Shown here piece after piece: positions 35,401 through 45,600 of a stretch of 64,000 nucleotides of DNA. A model generated the notes under the pieces. The model was not told where the DNA came from and ran no database searches. It saw only the letters and a program-made list of their open reading frames with translations. The position numbers and the translations under genes are program-made. Within the stretch, counting starts at the first letter, position 1, and each line of letters begins with the position of its first letter. The DNA is from Durusdinium trenchii. Lineage: Eukaryota > Sar > Dinophyceae > Suessiales > Symbiodiniaceae. The stretch is from contig CAXAMN010025361.1 in NCBI GenBank assembly GCA_963970005.1, positions 1,574,017 through 1,638,016 of the forward strand, in the 5' to 3' direction.

Positions 35401-38400
35401 GCACCCAGGCGGGCGGGTGGGATTCCGGCTCTCGGGCGCCAGAGGCAAACTGTGACCACTCCCCCAAGGGATTGAAACCCAGCTGCATTCTTCTGTTGGG
35501 AAGTAATCCAACAAGATAGAAAAGCACGGCAGAAAATGTGTTTCGGAAAAGCAGGGATCACTTCGCTGGCCCCGAGGCGACTTGCAATATTATACAATGG
35601 TTTTGGATAAGGGACTTGGCTGCACTGTTTCAGTTTTTTGGCTCAGCTTTTTTTTGCTCAGCTGTTTCCTCGGCTCCTCTTCAGCCCTTTTCGGTTTTAG
35701 AAAGGAAACACCGACTCTCGCTGGGTTCAGCTGCTATTTACCTGCCATTTCTTGGCGGCCCATCGATCAAGCCGTTTCAACCAGCTTTTTCACTCGAACA
35801 TCAGGCAGATTCAAGATCTAGGACCAGTTCTAAGGGCAAAAGCGTCCAATATGAGTCAAGCTGAAGAAGGCAACAACAGTCAACAGCACACCCGCTGGGC
35901 CCAAGATCCTGCTATATTCTGCTGTGTGCTATATACACAGGATCGACCTCCTTCTGCAGTGCTCCCACTTGGAGTTACAAGTTACAATGTTACAAAACTG
36001 CTACGTTACAGTACCTTGAATTCTCTTCCACACGTCCTGCACACCCCTTTTTCAGATCGAAATCAGTCCTTGTTAAGGTGAGCTGCGGTACAAAAACTTC
36101 CCAAAATCAGGAACACGAGTAGTCCTGCAAACACCCAGGAGCGGAACAAGTGTGGCAAGACGACCGCTGGCAGTCCCCTTTCAGTGAGTGGATGTTCTGC
36201 ACCCCGGGCCCCTCCAACAGACACTCCTTTGAAACAGACTCCTTTAGATTCAAACCGAAACCCAAAAGCCGGTCCGTCACCCGTCCATGTCCACCCAAAA
36301 AAAAGAACACCGCGCGCTCGACGGCTCTGTCAAGGAAAGCCTTCTCATTGGGTTGGTGCCTTTGGAAGTGCTTCTCATGGGACTGAACCGATTCTCCGGT
36401 GAAATGGATCCGTCGACCCAGTCCTCCACGGATGCATCCCGCGGTGCATCAAGTAGAAGTGGGGGATACGCCAATGCACAATGGTGGCGGCCCACAGCAA
36501 GGTCCTTGTGACGCAAGCGGGGTGCACCTGTTCTGTTTGGAAAACATCGAAACCCCAGCGGTGACCGGTGGCTTGAAGCAACTTCTATCTGTCCCCGCAG
36601 CATAGACACGGGTCTTCTGCATGAAGGGCCAGATTCAATAGACCACACTTCATCCCCAAGGTTAAACTCCAAATGTGTCTTAGAAACTCGGGGTCACTGG
36701 ACCCAAAAGCGGCGATCTCCGTGTGGGTTCCCGAAACTAAGGTTGATGATTTCGTTGGAGAGCCATCCAAAATTTCCCCATACCCAAGATCACATTGTCC
36801 CAGCAGCCAGAGAGGTGCCTCCGCAAGTGTCTCTTGCATGGGCAACATGCCGGTGGCCCACAAGCGGCACAAAAGGATCTCCACCCCAGAGCCACACAAC
36901 GTGGCCAGCGTGGTGTGCAACGCGTCGTGCTGCAGCTGCCGCAACGGGGGGTACTTCCTTGGCTAACGTGGCCAAAGAACCCTTGCACGGTATTTCATCC
37001 TCTGCCATCCAAAACCAGAGACCCAGTGCTTCACGCAGACGGTCGGCGGCCATCTCCAGACTCCATTGGGAGAAATCGGCCACTCCTTGCTCCTAGTAGT
37101 ACGGCCAGGAGCCCCTAGTAGCTTCTTGTTCCTAGTCGTAAGGCCAGGAGCGCCTAGTAGCTTCTTGTTCCTAGTCGTAAGGCCAGGAGCGCCTAGTAGC
37201 TTCTTGTTCCTAGTAATACGGCCTAGTAGCTTCTTGTTCCTAGTAGTACGGCCAGGAGCCCCTAGTAGCTTCTTGTTCCTAGTAGTACGGCCAGGAGCCT
37301 CTAGTAGCTGCTTGTTCCTAGTAGTAAGGCCAGGAGCCCCTAGTAGCTTCTTGTTTGTAGTAGTACGGCCAGGAGCCCCTAGTAGCTTCTTGCTCCTAGT
37401 AGTAAGGCCTAGTGGCTTCTTGTTCCTGGTAGTACGGCCAGGAGCCCTAGTAGCTTCTTGTTCCAAGTAGTACGGCCAGGAGCCGATAGTAGCGTCCTTG
37501 CTCCTAACACAAACATCCTTCAGAGCCGGTGAAGAAAATACTGGTGTCGATTTCTGTGCTCCCCAAACATGGCGTCCAATGCTGCCCAAGTTGCGGGTTC
37601 ATCTTGAAGGGGCGAAGCACCTCCAAAGGCCACCGAATTGGGTGTGGGGGACACCGCAAGGGAGAAGGAGGCCGTGTTCCGAGAGTCGGGATGGACAACG
37701 ACAACGATGCCCAGCCTCCTTCATCGGAGATAGGTAGAGGAACCTCGGCCGAATGTCCTATGCAATGTTCAAAAGAAGGCCGAATGTCCTTCCATGAGTG
37801 CGTTTGCTGCAAAAATGGGTGGTTGAGTGACATCTCTATATCATACTATTCACAATGCCACTGTGGTGACAAGTGTAGCAAGCATGGCACAAAACACATG
37901 GAGTCTAGATATCTGACATAATCCTCCCCACAAACACAACGCCCTTTCATTGATGACATAGTATTGTCAAAAATTCAAAAGTGGAGCTCGTCTCAATGCA
38001 ACACAACCCCTGGTAAAAGGGAAACCAAACTGACAACACCATCATTCTACTGTGAGAGACATCCCAATCTGGCCAGCATTGATCTGGCACGTCAGGGTTG
38101 CCTGCTCTTGGTCCTAAACCACGAAACTGCTTCGCACTCCTCGTTCACTCACGCCATGTGGTTGCCTTTGAAACTGCAGCATGACTTCTCGTCCATGATC
38201 CCGAAGCAAGACCCTGAGAACTGAGAACAGAACCACAAATCTGGTGAATGCATCAATTGAGTGGCACAGCCTTAAAAGCCTCCCTCGAAACCCTCCCTCC
38301 CACTTCGGAGGAAGAGGCCAATCCCAGAATCCGCAGATGACCCAGGTGGCGATCAAGTTCCTCACCAGCAGCGGCCACATCCACTGGAAGCCTCAAGGCA

Positions 38401-39925
38401 GAGGCCTTGAAACCCAAAAAGGTCGACTGCAAGGCCTCTGGGCCTCTGCCTCAAGTGCAGCGAGGAGTGAGCCTTTTGGGCTTTCAAATTCGGCGGGATG
38501 AGCCCCGCAAGTTCGGGACGTGAGGATGAATGGTCTTGGCCCTGATTCCCAACATTATAAAATCTGGAAAAGTGAACTGGTACATACTGGTACCATATCT
38601 TATCTTTCCATTATTTCCATATGTATCGGGAATATACCATATTGATATATATATATATAGATAGATAGAGAGAGAGAGGCTATATCAATGTGTTATTCTC
38701 GATACATATGGAAATCTATGTGGAGAGATATGGTACCAGTGGTACTAGTTCATTTTAGCTGATCATCTTGGACTTTCTAAGGCCCAGCTCGACCTTTCTG
38801 CGCTCCCATCTGCCCTTGGGCCCGCTGGGACTCTCTCATGCGGGACACTCCAAGTCCTCGCCGCGCCGTAGGCTGGATAGTCCTCATGGTCTAAAGGAGA
38901 GGAATAAAGCCCCGGGGGGGTGGGCCGTAGAGGGAGGTAGTAGCTGGGTAGCTAGTAGAAGCAAACGGTAGCTTGTAGCCAGCAAGTAGCTACTACCTAG
39001 GACGCAGGACACTATTCATTTGGTTCCTAGACCTTTAGGGAAACTTAACTATAGCCCCCAGTGAGAAGAAGAGATCGACATGGTCTTGGCAAAAGACTGA
39101 AAGCTTGAGGGATATGATATACAGTTTAGCCGCCATTTGGTTTTCACTTCCAGTGACTTTTGACTTGTCCATCAAGGGATTTTCCCACCTTGGAGGTGGC
39201 ATCTGACCCCAACAAATCATGTTGATTCATGGAAGTTGACAAGCCTTGCCCTCCAAGCCGACTTGAACATTCTCAATTCTGATCTGTTGCTTCTATGTTC
39301 AGCTCACCCCAGATCACTGCTGAAAGTCACATCCCCAAACTCAACAGGGTGTAGATGACCTCATGATCGTCACAAAATCCCCGTGCCTAAACATTTGGCC
39401 CGAAACCCACCAGAAAACTCTCACTGTGCCCCAGTCAGGGCCTCGCTTCGGTGTCCTTTTTGGGGGATCAAGACTCACAGGCATTAATGGCCAGATAGGC
39501 CAGCAAGAAGGAGCGCAGCGATGCCACCACCGAGCTCAGATGGCCCTGAAGGTCCAAGTCAGGCGTTGCCTGTCTCCGGCGGTCTCAGCGGCTGTCTACA
39601 TCAGCGGCGCCAGTTCGGGTGGCCGAACTGAAGAAGGGGGGAAGGTGCATGAAGGTCCATTTGCCGTGAAGGTCCTTTGCTCTAGAAGTTTCTCAATCAC
39701 ATTGTACAAGTGGTGTCTAACCCGCTAAGTTTCGTTGTTGATCCATCCACCCCGGCGACCTCCTCGCGAAAGCGGCATCGCGGCACAGGGGCCCGAACCA
39801 CCGACCGCTCGCACCTCTAGGGGCTCCAGCGCAGCCGGCCTCTGAAGCTTCAGGGCTTTCTTCACATGGCTCAAGGGCCAGAAGAGGGGCACCCACCACG
39901 GTGCTTTGGGCGCTTGCTCCGCCAT
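32491..39925 (-). CDS. Fatty acid hydroxylase / sterol desaturase superfamily membrane protein
   Basis: Membrane di-iron enzymes of this superfamily (PF04116) hydroxylate or desaturate sterols, fatty acids or carotenoids in the ER. Exons in order: 39925-39806 (starts MAEQAPKAPWWVPLFWPLSH), 39545-39479 (SSVVASLRSFLLAYLAI), 38383-38319 (LLVRNLIATWVICGFWDW), 37620-37595 (VLRPFKMN), 36957-36784 (KYPPLRQLQHDALHTTLATL), 36504-36418 (HWRIPHFYLMHRGMHPW), 33871-33798 (HVHAQHHKSYLPTAFSGTNM), 33289-33149 (AVALGCIFDCAVGAWLGHDG), 32616-32491 (DFFHQLHHEHFDCNYGAQHI). The histidine boxes HRGMH, HAQHH and HQLHH are intact. Phases agree from exon 37620 to 36418 and from 33871 to the end; mini-exons are missing around 38.3-37.7 and 36.4-33.9 kb. 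A stop lies at 32491-32493, or splicing continues to 32309. Substrate cannot be told. Confidence 0.88.
34130..34560. repeat. Cys-codon-rich degenerate tandem repeat, about 4 units
   Basis: Units of roughly 80-145 bp share a GCCGG-GCAGAAAC core followed by a TGCGCGACTGCCTGTGGC-like stretch; cores sit near 34154, 34287, 34431 and 34511. It lies in the large hydroxylase-gene intron (36418 to 33871). A minus ORF (34011-34685) runs through it, but the family-supported exon order does not need it. Confidence 0.7.
34960..35410. repeat. TTCCAAGGTGGAAGTC repeat, about 9 units
   Basis: Degenerate units of about 45-60 bp, each with TTCCAAGGTGGAAGTC-like and GATCACAGCACCTAACAGCA-like words. TTCCAAGGTGGAA is partly palindromic. 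Same intron as the Cys-rich array. Confidence 0.75.
37088..37506. repeat. Main CTAGTAG array, 39-bp units
   Basis: About ten units built from CTAGTAGCTTCTTGTTCCTA followed by GTAGTACGGCCAGGAGCCC (39 bp), with single-base variants and a few truncated units. It fills most of the intron between hydroxylase exons 37620-37595 and 36957-36784. Since 39 is divisible by three, a long minus ORF with a TTRNKKLLGAPG-type repeat results; I regard it as an artefact. Confidence 0.95.
38568..38756. mobile_element. Foldback / MITE-like element with inverted arms of about 75-80 bp
   Basis: The left arm (38568-38650, starting AAAGTGAACTGGTAC) is a near-complete reverse complement of the right arm (38681-38756, ending GTACTAGTTCATTTT). 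Both contain TCCATATGTATCG or its complement. The roughly 30-bp loop is TA and GATA/GA repeat. No ORF. It sits in the hydroxylase gene, in the intron between 39479 and 38383. Target-site duplication not established. Confidence 0.75.
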
Positions 39926-40784
39926 GGCGTTGAGCTCCCAGCCGCTGCGGGTCGGGGTTTCTTCCAGCTTGAGACATACCCGGCCAACGGAGCTAGCTGA
40001 AGGCACTGGCTGATGGGATTCAAAAATTGCAGATTGTGGGGTTGTGCAGATTCATAGTCATCAGAACCAGCCATAAGATGCACCGTATTTCACTGAATTG
40101 GACACACATCCTCCTGTGGGAAAGTTCCAGATTCTACTAGAGGATGACAGGTAGTTCGGTAGTTCTACTATTTTCCATCAGGATCTTCACCTTAAGGCTT
40201 CTTTGAAGCCCTTTTCTAAGGCCCACCATTGATGACTCCTGGCCTGGCACCTGACCACTTGGGCCAACTGCAATTCCTGGCTCTCCAACTTTCATCAAGA
40301 ATTGGCCTTCTGGACGATGAGCCAGTTGTTTTCGGATGAGAGTGGTCTTCCCAATCTGGGGAGGTAACCTGTCTATGTGAAGGAAAGGATAAGGGAGCCT
40401 CCTTCTCTTCTGTGGTACAAGGGGGCAGGGGATGCAAGACTTGGAACGGGAGTTCTTTGAGACAAACCCGTACCTGGCAAGCTCACCTCAGCTGGCACTC
40501 ATCATCACTCGTCCTGCCTGGTATTCAAAGGATGTCCAGTGGCTAATGATTCGGCCACAGCCTGGCTTCAATGAAGCTGGGCGGCCGGGAGCTGGCTTAC
40601 GCAGGAGGTATTCACCTTTTCTTCGGAGCTAAAGAGGAAAGGACGGACAACTTCAAGCAAAGCAGTGCTGAACGACCCCCCATCCGGCCCTACCCAACAG
40701 TCCAGTCTCATGCAGTTCGGGTGTGTCTCCCCGGTCTCCCGGTCCGGTCCCCGCCTCGGCACACGCCCGAAGCACGGGTCGTAC

Positions 40785-42584
40785 CTCCTCCACCGCCTCA
40801 GCGGATTGGCAGCGGAAGAGTTGAAAAGCAAAGACCTGCCTTTGTACCAGTTCCAAAGGAATGGTTGTCAGTCCCCAAGTGAGTGGAACTAGATTCTAGA
40901 TCTGCATTCGTTTCCTTCATGTTTTCCCCCAAATGCTCCCAAAGGAGAGGAGGAGTTGCAGCAATGACCACCTGGCGGTGCTTAGGCTTCACCTCTAGCC
41001 ATCCAGTTTTGCACAAGCCCTTGAGACACCCGGAGCTTCGCGTTTTTGTTTCGCGAGGAATCTCGCCCGTTCCGAAAAAGGCCTGTTCTGGCGACAGCTG
41101 ATCCCACTGAGAGCTGGCCGCTCTGCGCAGGGATTCTCTCATGGCTGAGTTCAGGCGCAGCTGGAACTGTGCCACGTGCCGTGCCCAACCAAGGAATGGT
41201 GGCTGGAACGGTCGTTCTATAAGGAACCTCTTTTGGCACGTGCAGGAACCATGTCGTTCAGGGCAAAGTGGGTCCTAGTTGCTCCGTCACAACAAAGCGC
41301 ACGGGCGCCTTTCGAGAGGATCCCGGATGATGAACGCTAGTGTGGAAAGAAAAGACTACCTTGTGCACATGTGGAGGAGATGCTTTGCTGAAAGAGCAGC
41401 CATGGCCTCCATGATTACAGTAAACTTGAGCAAAAGCGCAGCACGCGTAGCTGGCGGATGCTGCATCCAGCTTTTCAGGCACACAAGACCTGATGCCATC
41501 CGAGAGGCCCTGCAAGAGACCCCTGCACAAAGCCACCGTTGGAACCACCGTTGGATGCCCAAACTCATTCTCCACAGCTCCGCACCAGCTCCGCACCAGC
41601 TCCGCACGCCTTTGGTCTCACACGGAGCACGTCCGTCCGGCTCAAAGGATTCCTTCAGAATCCAGTCCGCGCGACCGGTCTCAAGCGGTGGGGCGAGGCC
41701 CGACGGGGGTGTGGAGCTACTCCTGGGGCAAGGTATACCAAGGTCTGTTTCTGTGAAAGAAGCTCGAAGGATGTTTCGGTGTGAAGGAAGCTCCCAACCC
41801 TGCGACCTGTCCGCACCTGCTTCGAAAGCACATGGGGCTTTCGAACGTCGCGCCCGCCGCACAGAACTATGCACGATCCCTGTCATCGCCCGAAGCCAAC
41901 GTCCCACCCCACCTCAAGGCCGCTTGGAACCGGTGCGCCTGAGACCAGGCGACCGGTGAACGGACGCAGGAAGACACGAAGGCGGCGATCGAGTGGAAGA
42001 CAGGACGTGGCACCAAATGAAAGGGCTGAACCACGCACACCTCTTGGCACACAGAAGAAAGGGACATCTTGCCGGCACCGCCCACTGAAAGGAGTTGTCT
42101 TTTTGGCCAAGGAAATTCACAACAAATCTTGTTGCACCTAAAGGTTGAGGCACCGGGGGTGGGGAAGGGTGGTCAATGCACCGAACTATGGAAGCCACAA
42201 ATCACCTTCTATCGCTGGGCGAAACGAAGGATTTGACTCTGCAATTTCCATCTGCAGTTGGTTCCTTCAAAGAGCCATCCAAGAAACCCTCGCAACAGGT
42301 ACTTCAAAGGATGGGTCATCTGTTGTCTATCTGCATGCATCCAACCTTGGTAGCCCCCTCTTCTTCCGCTTCTCGAGCTGCCTCGAGTCGGACGTCGGCA
42401 TCTGCAGGCCAAAAGTGGTTAACTCTATATAGGAGTGCCAATGGCCCGTGTTGCCTCCTGGGTAGTGGGTGAACAAAATGAGTCGAGGATTTGCAGCACA
42501 GGTATGAATCCAAATAGCCCAAGCAGTGCCCATATCCATCTGGGGGTCTTGCTGTTTGGAGATTAGATCATAGGGATAAGGCTC

Positions 42585-42621
<37 letters not shown>

Positions 42622-45600
42622 ATTATATATTATAAACATATATACCATATATATATATATTTAGAAAGATAAATATCACAATTGTATTATACATATATAT
42701 ATATATATACATGTGTATGTATGTATTTTTATGAGGCTACTGACATAGGAAGTTGCTGGGCTAGTGAAATAGGAATTGTGGGACACAACAATTAAGTCAT
42801 CAGTCAGTAGACAAGGTTGCCAAATGCAATACACAGCAGGATGACTTAGGAGTTGTGGACGTTCTGCCAGTATATACAAGTACATAATATCTCAAAGCAA
42901 AACATAAAGTAAAATACCGTGCCCAAGGAGACAGCATGACTGATGAAAGCTTCAATTGACACCTGCTGAAGTCCACGCAATCTCGAACATCTTCAAACAA
43001 CATATCACAACATAAATGTGTGTGTGTGCGCGTGTGTGTGTGTGTGTAACCCTTGGAGTCATAGGGATCCTTTCGGATTGTTTTAGCTTCACAGTTGTTT
43101 TCCTTGTGCAGCAGGGGGCCACCGGGGCCCCAGAGGAGCGGTGGCCAATGAAGACCTCCTCTGGGGCCCGTGTAAACATACCTGCCAAACTGGTTACCTG
43201 TTGTTCTCGCTGTGGTTTGCTTTCATGGTGGCTCATGTGGTTCTGTTACTAATCGCTACTCGCGTTTCGTGTTTTGAGTCTTGCTGGACGTACTTGCGAA
43301 TTTTAATCCTTTGGTAAAGTGCTAATGCATCTGCAGATGTGAGCGTACGTCGTCAGCCTGTTCGTTCGTCGTTCGGTCCTTTCCTTTTGGGCCTCCTTTC
43401 CTTTTGAAGACCCCCAGGATTCGATGGCTTCCTACTGGTACTCTTAGGAAATGGAACCCTAGGCCGGCGTGTGGCACCGCTTTCAGTTCAGTACACCCTA
43501 TCCTAAGTGTGTTTGGCCCCGTGCCAACCCGGGATGAGCCCGCAGAGTGCCTCCCGTGGACCCGTTGAACGGGGGTACGTCGTTATCTCCCTTGCTTTGG
43601 AGATGTAAGTGTCCGCAGCGGACAGTAGATGGCTTACGCCTCAAGAAGTGGGATGTTTGTCTCATCTTTGGAGTTCCAAGTTGGCTCATGCCTTTACGTG
43701 ACCGCAGCGGTCTAAGCAGCCAGCCGCTTCGGCAGGGCACAAGGTGACCACAGCGGTCAAAGTATTTTTGAGGTTCATTGGAACCTGTTGGGTCCCCTTC
43801 CCTTCCCCCTTTCTTTCTTTGCTTCCTGGGGTTTTCCTGAATGCAACACTCAGGATCACCCCTCTCTTTCTTTGGTGTGTCCCTGGACGCTTGTTCGTAG
43901 CTGGGAACACCTGCCTTTTTCTTTTTTCTCTCCTCTCCCTTTCTCTCCCTCTCTCTTTCTTTCTTTCCTTCTCTCTCTCCTTCCTCCCTCCTTGGGTGTC
44001 CCTGGATGCTTTTGTCATAGCTGGGAACCTTCTCCTCTCTTCCGTTGGTGTGTCCTTGGACGCATGCGTCGTAGCTGGGAACACCTTCCTTTCTTTTCTC
44101 TCCTTTTTCTCGTCTCTCCCTACCCCTCCCTCTTGTCGGCACCTTAGCTTGGGATGCTACTAGGGGCTCCTGGCCTTCCTACTAGGTGTTAGGTGTTTCT
44201 TTGACGCTACTAGAGGTTCCTGGCCTTACCACTACTTGGGGACGAAGTACACGTCTTGCCTCCCCTCGGGGAGGCCTGTGTGTGTAACCCTTGGAATCAT
44301 AGGGATCCTTTCGGATTGTTTTAGCTTCACAGTTGTTTTCCTTGTGCAGCAGGGGGCCACCGGGGCCCCAGAGGAGCGGTGGCCAATGAAGACCTCCTCC
44401 GGGGCCCGTGTAAACATACCTGCCAAACTGGTTACCTGTTGTTCTCGCTGTGGTTTGCTTTCATGGTGGCTCATGTGGTTCTGTTACTAATCGCTACTCG
44501 CGTTTCGTGTTTTGAGTCTTGCTGGACGTACTTGCGAATTTTAACCCTTTGGTAAAGTGCTAATGCATCTGCAGATGTGAGCGTACGTCGTCAGCCTGTT
44601 CGTTCGTCGTTCGGTCCTTTCCTTTTGGGCCTCCTTTCCTTTTGAAGACCCCCAGGATTCGATGGCTTCCTACTGGTACTCTTAGGAAATGGAACCCTAG
44701 GCCGGCGTGTGGCACCGCTTTCAGTTCAGTACACCCTATCCTAAGTGTGTGTATTTGCCACAGTCAATCTTGCTTGTTTTGGCCTGATGAGATAGAAGGA
44801 GTGACATATATGATCTTTCCTGATGACATAGGTTGTCTTTTCCGCCCATCGTTTCACAAGTCCTATCTGACTTTCTTTCAGATGAAAACTAGTATATAAC
44901 TAGAAGAACCTAGAAAAATACCTAGCATATTCCCGCTACAGTCTCAGCATCGATTTCTAATCTCAAAATGATCTCATCTAGCAGATTCGATGGTGCTACA
45001 TGGCTGAGTTGTGATGAACTCTCCCACCTTCTCTCTGTTTGAGGATGCCGGGCCATGTGGTGCCCCTCCGCGTCCCAACAACCTTCTGAGGTCCCGGCTC
45101 GATCTCCTGGAAAAATGACGGGGATCAGGCGTGGTCGCTTCAAAGGGGACGTCTTTCGCTTCATGACATGTCTCCAACAAAAGACTCGGCGCTGAAACTG
45201 CGCTGAATCACGTTGGTTATCTCATCTCTATCACCTACTTGTGGCACTTTCAAGCACCTGGCACCACCCTGGTGGCACCTCTTATCCAGTGGTGTGTATG
45301 CTTTCTGAAGCACCCTTCCAGGAATGGCGTGAGTCCTTCACCACTTCGCTCAAATTCACCACGACGCTCGAGTCGAGAGCGACCAGCGACAACGGCCGAC
45401 CGACGAACCCGATCTCCCGCTGCAGATCTTTGATCTCCAGCTCGAGGCGCATGTTGGTCTCCTTCAACATCTCCTCCGTTTTCCAGAACGAAAGGTGCTG
45501 TTTGGTGTTGTCGGGCGGGGTGCCAGGGGGGAGGGTCCCTCATGGGTGCCGGGTTTTGAGGTGGAACACTCCATGCAGACGTCTGCATCCACCGACGATG

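Larger units (their letters stand above)
43039..44750. mobile_element. Element with 474-bp direct terminal repeats (LTR-like, non-autonomous)
   Basis: Two direct repeats, 43039-43512 and 44277-44750, each 474 bp and differing at only three positions that I can find, enclose 764 bp. The unit begins TGTGTGTGTAACCC and ends CCTAAGTGTGT, so it lacks the TG...CA ends of standard LTRs, and it lies in (GT)n sequence, which hides any target-site duplication. The interior encodes no reverse transcriptase or integrase. It holds three dyad motifs, three repeats of a TAGCTGGGAACACC-type segment, pyrimidine runs and CTAGTAG fragments. Either a small non-autonomous LTR retroelement or a recent local duplication. 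Confidence 0.65.

Noticed and set aside
35631-35660. TTTTGGCTCA word as a spliced-leader relic
   Set aside because: Lacks the CAAG end and is not followed by an ORF start; a chance T-rich match.
37088-37506. CRISPR array
   Set aside because: Direct repeats are contiguous 39-bp units without unique spacers, in a eukaryotic intron.
36963-37589. 208-codon minus ORF with TTRNKKLLGAPG repeats
   Set aside because: Product of the 39-bp intronic array; both flanking exons of the hydroxylase gene splice across it.
41279-41959. 226-codon plus ORF
   Set aside because: Opposite to the coiled-coil gene; a minus frame over the same block (LETGRADWILKESFEPDGRA) is more protein-like.
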